Part shown: positions 56,848 to 64,000 of the stretch, one piece after another
Layout of the letters: each line of letters begins with the position of its first letter
How positions within the stretch are numbered: the stretch's first letter is position 1
Assembly (NCBI GenBank): GCA_027491555.1
Contig: JAOZGN010000004.1
Location: 1 to 64,000 of the forward strand
Length of the DNA: 64,000 nucleotides
Direction: 5' to 3'
Source of the DNA: Thermoproteota archaeon
GTDB taxonomy: Archaea > Thermoproteota > Korarchaeia > Korarchaeales > Korarchaeaceae
Translations under genes and position numbers: made by a program
The notes under the pieces: generated by a model
The model's database searches: none
Seen by the model: only the letters and a program-made list of their open reading frames with translations
Told to the model about the DNA's origin: nothing

Positions 56848-57598
56848 CTCCCCTCAGGATCTCCATCCTCACAGCCTCGTATGGCCTCCTCAGGGCTTCC
56901 TTCTGAACCTCGTAGATCAGATCAGCAGCCTGAGACGCAAGTTCGAGGGCCTTGTCGAACTGCTCCTGAGTCATTGGTCCGTCCAGCTGGAGGAGTGTTA
57001 TCTCTTTCTCCTCCATCAGGAAGGCCACGGGAATGTCCGCGTCGCCCCACTGATCCTCGTCATGGTTGGGGTCCACTATAATCCAGTCCTCGACGCGGCC
57101 AACCGCGACAGCCGTCACCAGCCCCCTCATCTCTATCCCGGCGTTTGCCAGGGCCAAAGAGGCGGCCGTGACTCCCGCAACCCTGGTACCCGCGTCCGAC
57201 CTGAGAATCTCAACGAACACATCGATTGCCGTCCCAGGATACTTCTCCAGGAATATAGAGGGCAGGAGGGCCTCCCGGATCACCTTTGAGAGTTCCACGC
57301 TCCGCCTGTCCGGGCCAGGCCTCTTTCTCTCGGGGGTCGAGAAGGGAGCCATGTTGTACCTGCACCTCAGCAGGGCCCTGTCTGGGAGGGCCATGTGCTT
57401 CGGGTGGACCTCCCTGGGCCCGAAGACCGCGGCGAGTACCCTGTTCCCACCCCACTCAAGGTATGCCGAGCCGTCCGCCCGGCTGAGTACCCCAACCTGT
57501 ATCTTGATGGGACGGAGGTCCAAAGGCCCCCTCCCATCAGTCCTGACACCGTCCTCGGTGATGAGGACGTCCGGCTTCTTCTCAACGATCAGCGGCAA
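56840..57598 (-). CDS. rrp41: Exosome complex exonuclease subunit Rrp41
   Basis: Catalytic RNase PH-like subunit. VRTDGRGPLDLRPIKI, NRVLAAVFGPREVHP, ERKRPGPDRRSVELSKVI, and the catalytic region DQWGDADIPVAFLM with the conserved Asp pair. 252 aa. Coupled to rrp42 downstream by overlap. Confidence 0.97.
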   Translation of the reverse strand: MPLIVEKKPDVLITEDGVRTDGRGPLDLRPIKIQVGVLSRADGSAYLEWGGNRVLAAVFGPREVHPKHMALPDRALLRCRYNMAPFSTPERKRPGPDRRSVELSKVIREALLPSIFLEKYPGTAIDVFVEILRSDAGTRVAGVTAASLALANAGIEMRGLVTAVAVGRVEDWIIVDPNHDEDQWGDADIPVAFLMEEKEITLLQLDGPMTQEQFDKALELASQAADLIYEVQKEALRRPYEAVRMEILRGGE

Positions 57599-57603
57599 AT
57601 CTC

Positions 57604-58332
57604 CTACACCTCCCCAGCGTCAGCCTCCTGGGGCTGCGAAATACCAGAACTCTCGATCAGCTTGAGCACCCTGTCGCTCAGGCCGGACACGTGGGACTCC
57701 CTCTCGATCTTCTCAAGCACCTGCTCCATGAGGAGCGCGTGCTTGAGGGACTTGGGGTTGTACCAGATCACGCCATTCTGGCCAACAATGATCTCCGGCC
57801 CGAGCTTATTCTTCAGGAGCATGAGCATGGACTGACGCTTTCCGATGACCCTCGGGACCCTCGTCGGGTTGATCATGTAGACCCGGCCCCCGACGAGCTT
57901 GCCCAGCCCCTCCCCCTCAATGGATAGGAGGGGGGCGGAGACGCCGTCGAAGGCTTTGACCTTGGCGAGCACCAAGTCTCCCGGGGAGAGGTTGTACTTG
58001 GCCCTGGCCCGCCCCCTCAGACCCCTTGGGGGGATTATCACGCCGGGATACGCGGAGTTTATGTTCACCAGGATCGTGTTGCCGGCCACCTTGCTCACTG
58101 TCCCGACCACCAGGTCTCCCTCTCTTGGGATGTAGCTTCCCGCGAGTGGGACGACCCTGATCTCCCCCTCCCTGATGTCCGCTAGTCCAACCTTTGTGGA
58201 CCTGAGGACGCCCTTCTCGTCCACGTAGACGTAGTCCCCCGGCCTGACCGGGCCGACGGCGAGCGGTTGACCCGGGAGAACCAGGTCTCTATTGGCAACC
58301 AAAATCTTCGGTTCTTTCCTCCCCGATCTCAA
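57604..58332 (-). CDS. rrp4: Exosome RNA-binding cap subunit Rrp4
   Basis: Cap protein with an N-terminal domain, S1 domain (about 65-140, GDLVVGTVSKVAGNTILVNI) and KH domain (about 145-215, VIGKRQSMLMLLKNKLG and IIVGQNGVIWY). 242 aa. Follows SBDS by 4 nt. Confidence 0.96.
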   Translation of the reverse strand: MRSGRKEPKILVANRDLVLPGQPLAVGPVRPGDYVYVDEKGVLRSTKVGLADIREGEIRVVPLAGSYIPREGDLVVGTVSKVAGNTILVNINSAYPGVIIPPRGLRGRARAKYNLSPGDLVLAKVKAFDGVSAPLLSIEGEGLGKLVGGRVYMINPTRVPRVIGKRQSMLMLLKNKLGPEIIVGQNGVIWYNPKSLKHALLMEQVLEKIERESHVSGLSDRVLKLIESSGISQPQEADAGEV

Positions 58333-58336
58333 TGCC

Positions 58337-59026
58337 TTACCCCTCTTCCCTGATCACCTTAACCTCTCCACCTGCCTGACCTACCCTCTCCAGTATAAGA
58401 ACCTGAGACCCCAGTGGCGCGCGGAGAGTTATCTTGACGATGGTCCCGTCGCCGCTCCAATCCTCGCCGAGGATGTCCCCCTGTCCGGAGAGGAGGGAGC
58501 GGAGCTTCCCGTATGAGGCCGCGGGAACGCTGATCTCCATGACCACCGCGCCCGACTTCAGGGGGAGAACCTTGCGTAGGGACTCTATCACCTCCTTTAT
58601 CTGGGCCTCAGGCTCGCGGAGAGGGTCGATCTTAACCTTCGCCTCGGATAGTGCCCTCTCGATCCTGGAGGGCGGGTGCGGAAGGCCCGTCTTGGGATCC
58701 ACAAAGTTCTTGTGGATGTAGTTGACTATCCACCTGAGCTTCTCCTCCCTCAGCTTCTTCCTGTACTCGGCGGTGAGCTGAATGTCTCCCTCTCTGAGTA
58801 TCACCTCGGCTATCTTGTAGACATCATCGGTCCCGAACGCCTTCCTCAGGTCCTGAGTGGATGCCTTTAGGGACTTCCTAGCGTCCGTGAAGACCTGTTC
58901 AACCGCGAGGACGCCATCCAGGGACCTTCTCTTACCCTCCCTGAACTCGTAGGCCGGCTCGGCGTACACAAATATCTCAAACCTCATTCCGGCCCTATTC
59001 AGCCGAGCCAACACCGTCTCCGGCAA
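58337..59026 (-). CDS. SBDS-family ribosome maturation protein
   Basis: Archaeal homologue of the Shwachman-Bodian-Diamond protein, which helps release eIF6 from the large subunit. Domains I to III: MRFEIFVYAEPAYEFREGKR, then DIQLTAEYRKKLREEKLR, and the C-terminal ferredoxin-like domain. 229 aa. Between proteasome alpha and Rrp4, the conserved superoperon position. Confidence 0.96.
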   Translation of the reverse strand: MPETVLARLNRAGMRFEIFVYAEPAYEFREGKRRSLDGVLAVEQVFTDARKSLKASTQDLRKAFGTDDVYKIAEVILREGDIQLTAEYRKKLREEKLRWIVNYIHKNFVDPKTGLPHPPSRIERALSEAKVKIDPLREPEAQIKEVIESLRKVLPLKSGAVVMEISVPAASYGKLRSLLSGQGDILGEDWSGDGTIVKITLRAPLGSQVLILERVGQAGGEVKVIREEG

Positions 59027-59061
59027 CTTAGCGCACCCCTGAGTTCTGGCTGGGGACTCGT

Positions 59062-59802
59062 TTAAGCCTGGCCGCCCTCCTCAGGGCCACCCCACTCGTC
59101 GAGTAGAGCCTTCACTTCCTCATGGGGCAGCTTCCTGAACTTCTTCACGTCAGCCGGGATCACAGCGATCTCGAGGCTCTCCGGCCTCAGCTCCTCCTTG
59201 GTCTCAGAGGCTTCCGTTATGGCCCTGAAGACCAGGAATACGGTCTCCTTGAGGTCTAACTCATACTTGTAGTTCTCCTTAAGGAACTCGTTCACCTTCT
59301 CCGAGTTCCTGCCCACGGCGAAAGCGGAGTACGAGTAGTAGGCGCCTCCTGGATGAGTCACAAACAGCTCGGGCTGCTGATCGACGCCCCCGTAGATCAT
59401 TATCACGCCAAAGGGCCTGAGGCCGGCGTACTGTGTGAATTGCTGTTTGAAGAGCGCCACCCGCTTGGAGAGGTTCCTGACTGTGATGGGTTCGCCGTAT
59501 ATCAGCTTGTGGTACTGAGCCTCGACTCGACTCCTGTCCACCAATACGAGGCCGTCTCCAATGAGTCCGGCTGCTATGGCGCCTATGTGCTCGTCAATCT
59601 TGTAGATCTTCTCCGGGGGGGTGGCGAGCGGAGAGGTTGGCCTCCTGCTAGCGACTAAGATCACTCCTCCGGCGCTCTTGATGCCGACGGCCAGAGGCGT
59701 CCTCTTCGTGGCTGCCAGAGCGTACTCGACCTGGAGTAGCCTGCCGTCGGGACTGAACACGGTAATTGCGCGGTCGTATCCGCTGGCCATTTGGGGGAAC
59801 AT
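59062..59802 (-). CDS. psmA: Proteasome alpha subunit
   Basis: Outer-ring subunit of the 20S proteasome. GYDRAITVFSPDGRLLQVEYAL is the gate and signature region; LFKQQFTQYAGLRPFGV is also typical. 246 aa. ATG 59802 follows GAGGTGG by 6 nt, so this mRNA is leadered, unlike many here. The non-catalytic beta subunit is at 31.8 kb, and the catalytic beta is not in the window. Confidence 0.97.
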   Translation of the reverse strand: MFPQMASGYDRAITVFSPDGRLLQVEYALAATKRTPLAVGIKSAGGVILVASRRPTSPLATPPEKIYKIDEHIGAIAAGLIGDGLVLVDRSRVEAQYHKLIYGEPITVRNLSKRVALFKQQFTQYAGLRPFGVIMIYGGVDQQPELFVTHPGGAYYSYSAFAVGRNSEKVNEFLKENYKYELDLKETVFLVFRAITEASETKEELRPESLEIAVIPADVKKFRKLPHEEVKALLDEWGGPEEGGQA

Positions 59803-59845
59803 TCAAAACCACCTCTGAACTCGAATGGCTTCGACGCTTTCTCGA

Positions 59846-60214
59846 TTATAGAGTTTTGGTCGGTGAACCAGACTTCCTAGCAAGGCCACTGAGTGTTCCG
59901 GACACCGCGTCGACCTCGAGGGTGAAAGGACCCGTCGCTGCGGCCGCAGCCATTAGGATAGTCAGGGCATGCGGAAGAGACCTACTGTCGGTCTTTAGGA
60001 CCCCTCTGCCCGACCTGCCAGAGTAGAACTTGAGGGAAAACTCTAGGTCCGCAGCTCCTAGGACGCCAAATAGGCGGAGGGCAGCCTCTGTGATGGCCCT
60101 CTCTAATTCTGACCTAGACGGAGGATTCTGGCCTCCGCGAGGAACCAACGCAAAGGCCACGTACCTCCTCCGTCCCATGATTCCCCTCGGCAGCTTAATC
60201 CTCAATCTGATCAT
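59846..60214 (-). CDS. rnp2: Ribonuclease P protein component 2 (Pop5)
   Basis: 122-aa RNA-binding subunit of archaeal RNase P, which processes tRNA 5' ends. RRRYVAFALVPRGG at the start and LFGVLGAADLEFSLKFYSGRSGRGVLKTD are diagnostic. Overlaps the Rpp30 gene by 20 bp. Confidence 0.9.
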   Translation of the reverse strand: MIRLRIKLPRGIMGRRRYVAFALVPRGGQNPPSRSELERAITEAALRLFGVLGAADLEFSLKFYSGRSGRGVLKTDSRSLPHALTILMAAAAATGPFTLEVDAVSGTLSGLARKSGSPTKTL

Positions 60215-60896
60215 ACCCCCTCAGAAATAGCCTCCTCTCACCGGAGAGGATGGCGTGAGGATGCGCGCTCAGCGAGTCGAGGGCCTCCTCCCAGCCGACG
60301 GAGAGGAGGGACATAAGCGCCGCGGCGGCGAGCCTGGGCTGAATGGGACGTCCTAGGGCAGGATCAGATGTGACGATTGGAAGCCCCACACGTTTCGAGA
60401 CCTGCAACATAATTCTCATCCTTCGGATCCTCCTGTAATTGAGGCGAAGCGATCCGAGTCCATCCAGTATGGGGGACAGAGGTACCTCAACTACCTTCCG
60501 AGTCCTAGCCGCCTCTCGAGCTGAAACAAGGTCCCAGAAGATCTCTTCGGAGGTTGGTGAGAGAACTATGGAATCAACAGACTTTATGAGACTCGCTGCC
60601 CGGGCGTCAGCCAGTCTGGCTACCTTCACGGACAGATAGTCCGGGATCGGCCTGACCCGAGCCAGTGTCGACCTCCAATCGGGATCCAACTCGGCATCTA
60701 CCTCGACGGATGTGTAAATGGAAAGCCCGGGGGATGTGAGGGACTTTATCTCGTCTCTAACTTCAGCAGACCACTCCTCTGGGGGGACGTTAACGACCAC
60801 GACCCGGTAGTCCAACCTCCTTAGTTCATTCAACGTCGCCGCGAGCTCCTGTACGTTGGGACCAGCCCTGAGTTTGAGATACACGAAGCGTCTCAA
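60195..60896 (-). CDS. rnp3: Ribonuclease P protein component 3 (Rpp30)
   Basis: 233-aa TIM-barrel partner of Pop5 in RNase P. FVYLKLRAGPNVQELAAT, YLSVKVARLADARAASLI, VEVPLSPILDG and GLPIVTSDPALG fit Rpp30. Overlaps both neighbours, so it is tightly coupled within the superoperon. Confidence 0.92.
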   Translation of the reverse strand: MRRFVYLKLRAGPNVQELAATLNELRRLDYRVVVVNVPPEEWSAEVRDEIKSLTSPGLSIYTSVEVDAELDPDWRSTLARVRPIPDYLSVKVARLADARAASLIKSVDSIVLSPTSEEIFWDLVSAREAARTRKVVEVPLSPILDGLGSLRLNYRRIRRMRIMLQVSKRVGLPIVTSDPALGRPIQPRLAAAALMSLLSVGWEEALDSLSAHPHAILSGERRLFLRGYDQIED

Positions 60897-61354
60897 CCCA
60901 ATTCACCCTTCCCTAGGAGAAAGAGTATGGCCTCTTGGGGGACCGGACCCTGAAAGTTGGCCATTAGGTGAACGTGTCCTCCCAGCCCACCCCTGTACAG
61001 CCTTATCACCCCGTCCACGAGATCCTGCTTGTCCAGCCTAATGTAGAGCTTTCCCCCCTCGACTCGCTTCGCGAGCGAGAGGGCGAGATCTCTCCTGTCG
61101 GGCTCGCTCAAGCCAGCTAGTATCCTGACGAACGTCCGCCGGGCAGCCTTCCCCTTGAGGTCCAAGCGCAGTTCCTCGAAAGTGAACTTGTGGGCGCTCT
61201 TGAGCCTTGTGGCGGTGAGAGAAACCTCTCCCCTCAGGTCCTCGGGCAGGAGGTTTAGGAGGGCGGTCTCCACGGTCTCCCTATCCTCGGTAGGGTATCT
61301 GAACGTTCTAAGCGTGAGTCTGGAGACGCGGATCCCTCGGTCAGCAGAGGACAA
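60893..61354 (-). CDS. Predicted exosome-associated RNA-binding protein (COG1325-like)
   Basis: 153 aa. TATRLKSAHKFTFEELRLDLKGKAARRTFVRILAGL and LYIRLDKQDLVDGVIRLY match the archaeal RNA-binding family found beside RNase P and exosome genes. It is related in fold to the UPF0201 protein at 25.9 kb. Overlaps Rpp30 by 4 nt. Confidence 0.85.
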   Translation of the reverse strand: MSSADRGIRVSRLTLRTFRYPTEDRETVETALLNLLPEDLRGEVSLTATRLKSAHKFTFEELRLDLKGKAARRTFVRILAGLSEPDRRDLALSLAKRVEGGKLYIRLDKQDLVDGVIRLYRGGLGGHVHLMANFQGPVPQEAILFLLGKGELG

Positions 61355-61369
61355 CGGGCGAAATCCCCT

Positions 61370-61948
61370 TCAGTCCTCCTTCCTCTTCCTCTTAAATCGC
61401 TTCACGATCGGGGGGATGCCCCTGAACTTCCTGAGTCCCCTCGCCTTCTTGCCCGCGCTGGTGAGGCCGCGGAAGACCCTTCTCTTGTTGGCGGGGTTGA
61501 GGATCCAGTTGATCCTGGGGTCGCTCTTGATGGCCGGGTGGTGCGGGTCGACGAGGATGACCTCATACCACTTGTACCTGCCGTCCTCGGCGACGTAGTA
61601 GGAGTTAAGGACCTCCAAGTTCGGGAACTTCCGGGCCGCCCTCTCCTCGGCTATCCACCTTATGCTCTTCCCAGGAGTGAGCTTGAGCACGCCCATCCCA
61701 GCCTGCTTGCGGCCCGCCCTCGGCCTGGGCTTCCTCCTGCCACCCTTCCTGACCCTGACCCTCGCTATGACGAACCCCTGCTTCGCTCGATAGCCGAGCT
61801 CCCTGGCCCTGTCGGGGCGGGTAGGCCTCTCGACCCTGACCACCGCAGGCTGCCTCCTCCACTCAGCTAGCCTGATCCGCCAGAGCTCAACGAGCTCGGG
61901 AAGTTCCTTCCTCCTGCGCCACAGGTAGGTCTCGTAGTACCTCGCCAC
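61370..61948 (-). CDS. rpl15e: Ribosomal protein eL15 (L15e)
   Basis: 192-aa basic large-subunit protein. [55 protein letters not shown] and [18 protein letters not shown] are diagnostic. First gene of the exosome/RNase P/proteasome superoperon. Confidence 0.97.
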   Translation of the reverse strand: MARYYETYLWRRRKELPELVELWRIRLAEWRRQPAVVRVERPTRPDRARELGYRAKQGFVIARVRVRKGGRRKPRPRAGRKQAGMGVLKLTPGKSIRWIAEERAARKFPNLEVLNSYYVAEDGRYKWYEVILVDPHHPAIKSDPRINWILNPANKRRVFRGLTSAGKKARGLRKFRGIPPIVKRFKRKRKED

Positions 61949-61994
61949 GCCAGAACCCCCTTTTCTATTCCTCGTCGGAGGCGACCACTGCTGG

Positions 61995-62005
61995 GGTTTT
62001 AAACC
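61995..62005 (+). promoter_or_regulatory. TATA box of the YchF-like gene
   Basis: GGTTTTAAACC, centred 26 nt before ATG 62026; no ribosome binding site is present, so the mRNA is leaderless. Confidence 0.65.
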
Positions 62006-62025
62006 TTGACGAACGGGGTGTCGGG

Positions 62026-63222
62026 ATGCTCATAGGGGTCGTCGGGAAGACCAACGTGGGCAAGACGACCTTCTTCTCCGCCGCAACGCTCGTGGAAGCC
62101 GAGAGGGGAAACAGACCGTTCGTCACGATTGAGCCAAATGAGGGCGTGGGGTTCGTGAGGGTGAGATCCGTCTGCACCGAACTTGGGGTCCGCTGCGAGC
62201 CCAAGTATGGCTGGTGCAACGGGAGGTACAGGTACGTGCCAGTGAAGCTGCTCGACGTCGCCGGTCTCGTCGTTGGGGCTCACGCAGGCAGGGGCCTCGG
62301 GAACAAGTTCCTCGATGACCTGAGGAGGGCCACGGTTAACATCTTGGTGGTCGACGCCTCCGGTGGGACGGACGACGAGGGCAACCCGGTCCCCCGGGGG
62401 ACGCACGACCCGGTGAGGGACGTGGAAATAGTTGAGGAGGAGTTCGCCAGGTGGATAGCTGGCATCATCCGAAAGAACCTGGACAAGGTGGTCAGGAGGG
62501 TGAGGGCCGGGTCGAAGCCCGACGAGGCGCTCTCGGAGGTGCTCTCGGGACTCGCGATAGGCCGAAGGGAGATCCTAAGGGCTGCGGAGACAGCCGGGGT
62601 CAGTCTGAGGTCGCTTGATGGCATAGGCGAAGAGGACCTGGTCAGGTTCTCCAGAGTCCTTAGGAAGCTCTCGAAGCCCTTCCTCATAGCTGCCAACAAG
62701 GTAGACGTTCCTGAGGCCGAGGAAAACGTGAGGAGGCTCCAAGAGAAGTACGGAGATGCGGTCGTGCCGACTTCTGCCGAGGCCGAGCTCATCCTCAGGA
62801 AGGCGGCGTCCGCGGGGCTCATCAGGTACGAGCCGGGAGACCCGGAGTTCACCATCGTCGACGAGGCGAGGCTCACAGAGGCCCAGAGGCGCGCGTTGAG
62901 GTTAGTCGAGGAGAGGGTCCTCGGCAAGTTCGGAGGGACGGGAGTCCAAGAGGCGCTCGACAGGGCTGCCCTCAAAGTCGCCGGGGGGGTCGTCGTGTTT
63001 CCGGTGGAAAACGAGAGCAGGTATACGGACAAGGATGGGAGGGTCCTACCAGACGCCTTACTGCTGGAGAGGGGGTCGACCCTTAAGGACTTGGCCTACG
63101 CGATCCACAGCGAGATTGGGGAGAAGGCGGCCTTTGGAATTGACGCTAGGACGAAGATGCGGCTGGGACTCGACTACGTCCTGAAGAGCGGCGATGTCAT
63201 CAAGATCGTGCTGAAGAGGTGA
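62026..63222 (+). CDS. YchF/Obg-family GTPase with TGS domain
   Basis: 398 aa. G1 [14 protein letters not shown] at the very N-terminus, G3 [13 protein letters not shown]4 [13 protein letters not shown] long helical insertion (about 140-215) follows, and the C-terminal TGS domain ends [13 protein letters not shown]. Family members bind nucleotides and associate with ribosomes; the archaeal type is sometimes listed as a translation-associated GTPase. Leaderless; divergent from L15e. Confidence 0.93.
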   Translation: MLIGVVGKTNVGKTTFFSAATLVEAERGNRPFVTIEPNEGVGFVRVRSVCTELGVRCEPKYGWCNGRYRYVPVKLLDVAGLVVGAHAGRGLGNKFLDDLRRATVNILVVDASGGTDDEGNPVPRGTHDPVRDVEIVEEEFARWIAGIIRKNLDKVVRRVRAGSKPDEALSEVLSGLAIGRREILRAAETAGVSLRSLDGIGEEDLVRFSRVLRKLSKPFLIAANKVDVPEAEENVRRLQEKYGDAVVPTSAEAELILRKAASAGLIRYEPGDPEFTIVDEARLTEAQRRALRLVEERVLGKFGGTGVQEALDRAALKVAGGVVVFPVENESRYTDKDGRVLPDALLLERGSTLKDLAYAIHSEIGEKAAFGIDARTKMRLGLDYVLKSGDVIKIVLKR

Positions 63223-63225
63223 CCG

Positions 63226-64000
63226 TCACCACACGACGGTCCCGGCGGGCGGGTTCTTCTCCCCAAGCTTGCGGCTTGGTCCGACGACCACTGAGAATCC
63301 CCCGTCTCCCGGGAGAGCCTCAGTCTCTGGAGGGAGTGAGGAGTTCGAGCAGAGGATCGCTCTCTTGACGCGCGATCTCGCCCCGACCGACGAGCCGCTG
63401 AGGAGGATGGAATACTCGACAGAGGACCCCGATCCAACGCTGTTGAAGCCCTCAAGGACGGCGTAGGGTCCGAGGATGGAACCCTCCTTCAAGACGGCGC
63501 CGGTTCCGACGAAGACAGGAGGTCTGATCTCCGCGCCCTCCTCTGTGGACTTCTTCAGGTAGAACCTGCCATTCACGAGTTTCAACAGCGTCCGGGGAAG
63601 CCTCGATTCGGCGACGTCGTCCAGAAGGTATGCAGAGGCTTTGAGGAGATCTCCGGGCCTACCGGCATCTGTCCAACGGTCGCCCACCCTCACCAGCAGG
63701 ACGTCTGACCTCGAGGCCAGCATCGTGATGGAGTCGGTCAGTTCTAGCTCTCCCCGGGGGGACGGCTTGGTGTTTCTCAGCTCGTCGAAGATCGACCGTC
63801 GGAGCGCAAAGGCGCCCGCGATAACCAGGTTAGAGGGCTCCTCACCCCTCCTGGGCTTTTCGACTATCCTCCGCAGACGGCCGCGGGAGTCTGCCTCCAC
63901 CACCCCGAACTCCCAAGGTCTCTCCACCGACGCCACCGCGACGGCTGCTTCAGCCCCATTCTCCTCGATCGCCGATAGGAGGGCCTTGGGGGTGTTGGGC
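63226..64000 (-). CDS. Sugar-phosphate nucleotidyltransferase, 5' end outside window
   Basis: Partial gene; the coding frame continues past 64000, so the N-terminal signature motif is not seen. Visible are FGVVEADSRGRLRRIVEKP (substrate-binding half of the nucleotidyltransferase fold), DRWTDAGRPGDLLKAS, and a C-terminal left-handed beta-helix (FVGTGAVLKEGSILGPYAVL, SSVGARSRVKRAI). This resembles archaeal GlmU-like or glucose-1-phosphate thymidylyltransferase enzymes; the substrate cannot be fixed from this part. Tail-to-tail with the YchF gene. Confidence 0.85.
   Translation of the reverse strand, partial: PNTPKALLSAIEENGAEAAVAVASVERPWEFGVVEADSRGRLRRIVEKPRRGEEPSNLVIAGAFALRRSIFDELRNTKPSPRGELELTDSITMLASRSDVLLVRVGDRWTDAGRPGDLLKASAYLLDDVAESRLPRTLLKLVNGRFYLKKSTEEGAEIRPPVFVGTGAVLKEGSILGPYAVLEGFNSVGSGSSVEYSILLSGSSVGARSRVKRAILCSNSSLPPETEALPGDGGFSVVVGPSRKLGEKNPPAGTVVW

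Noticed and set aside
1..64000. Insertion sequences, CRISPR arrays, prophage genes and rRNA genes
   Set aside because: No transposase, integrase, regularly spaced repeats, phage structural genes or rRNA motifs were seen. The only mobile-type element is the MCM intein.

Overview
The window is a gene-dense, GC-rich piece of an archaeal chromosome. TBP, TFB, Alba, MCM/GINS, RFC small and large, Orc1/Cdc6, RNA polymerase subunits Rpo10 and Rpo12, aIF2-gamma, aIF5B, eukaryote-type ribosomal proteins, the exosome, SBDS, RNase P proteins, a proteasome, archaeosine TGT and Taw1 are all present. AGG/AGA arginine codons dominate. Many start codons lie about 26 nt downstream of a TATA box with no ribosome binding site, so leaderless mRNAs are common. 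Class I LysRS, Hel308, a non-catalytic type of proteasome beta subunit, an F420 ligase and an intron-bearing tRNA fit a thermophilic member of the TACK/Thermoproteota group. The exact lineage (Korarchaeia-, Caldarchaeia- or other deep-branching) cannot be fixed by eye.

Layout: 1-6.1 kb holds Alba, LysRS, an AMMECR1 protein, the basal factors TBP and TFB, signal peptidase and a displaced rpo12. 6.1-15 kb holds an orphan gene, tRNA-Pro, a radical SAM protein, dephospho-CoA kinase, CofE, archaeosine TGT, a candidate structured RNA, TrmI and an Era-like GTPase cluster. 14-24 kb is a long minus-strand run: beta-CASP nuclease, PurB, Hel308, intein-containing MCM and GINS, with NAD kinase opposite. 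24-33 kb has tRNA-Leu, a transmembrane winged-helix regulator, RNA-processing enzymes (RNase Z, TrmG10), NOG1, a site-2 protease, an M20 hydrolase, proteasome beta and two tRNAs. 33-40.6 kb is a translation superoperon on the minus strand: aIF2-gamma, S6e, aIF5B, L24e, S28e, L7Ae, IDI-2, MEMO, S2 and Rpo10. 40.6-46.8 kb carries RFC-S/RFC-L, Orc1/Cdc6 with a large dyad over its promoter, a secreted protein and a second AAA+ ATPase. 46.8-54.9 kb is more accessory: a candidate sRNA, tRNAs, RibK/translin, Taw1, UMP kinase, AK6, a membrane-anchored HerA-like ATPase paired with a zinc-ribbon-less TFB paralogue, and several orphans. 55-62 kb is the conserved archaeal exosome/RNase P/proteasome superoperon. 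The window ends with a YchF-type GTPase and a truncated sugar nucleotidyltransferase.

The points most worth following up are the HerA/TFB-like pair (51.2-53.7 kb), two unannotated structured RNA candidates (about 12.0 and 46.8 kb), the dyad over the orc1/cdc6 promoter, the degenerate MCM intein, the intron-bearing tRNA-Gly with C33, the proteasome beta subunit lacking Thr1, and the AMMECR1 gene with no standard start codon.
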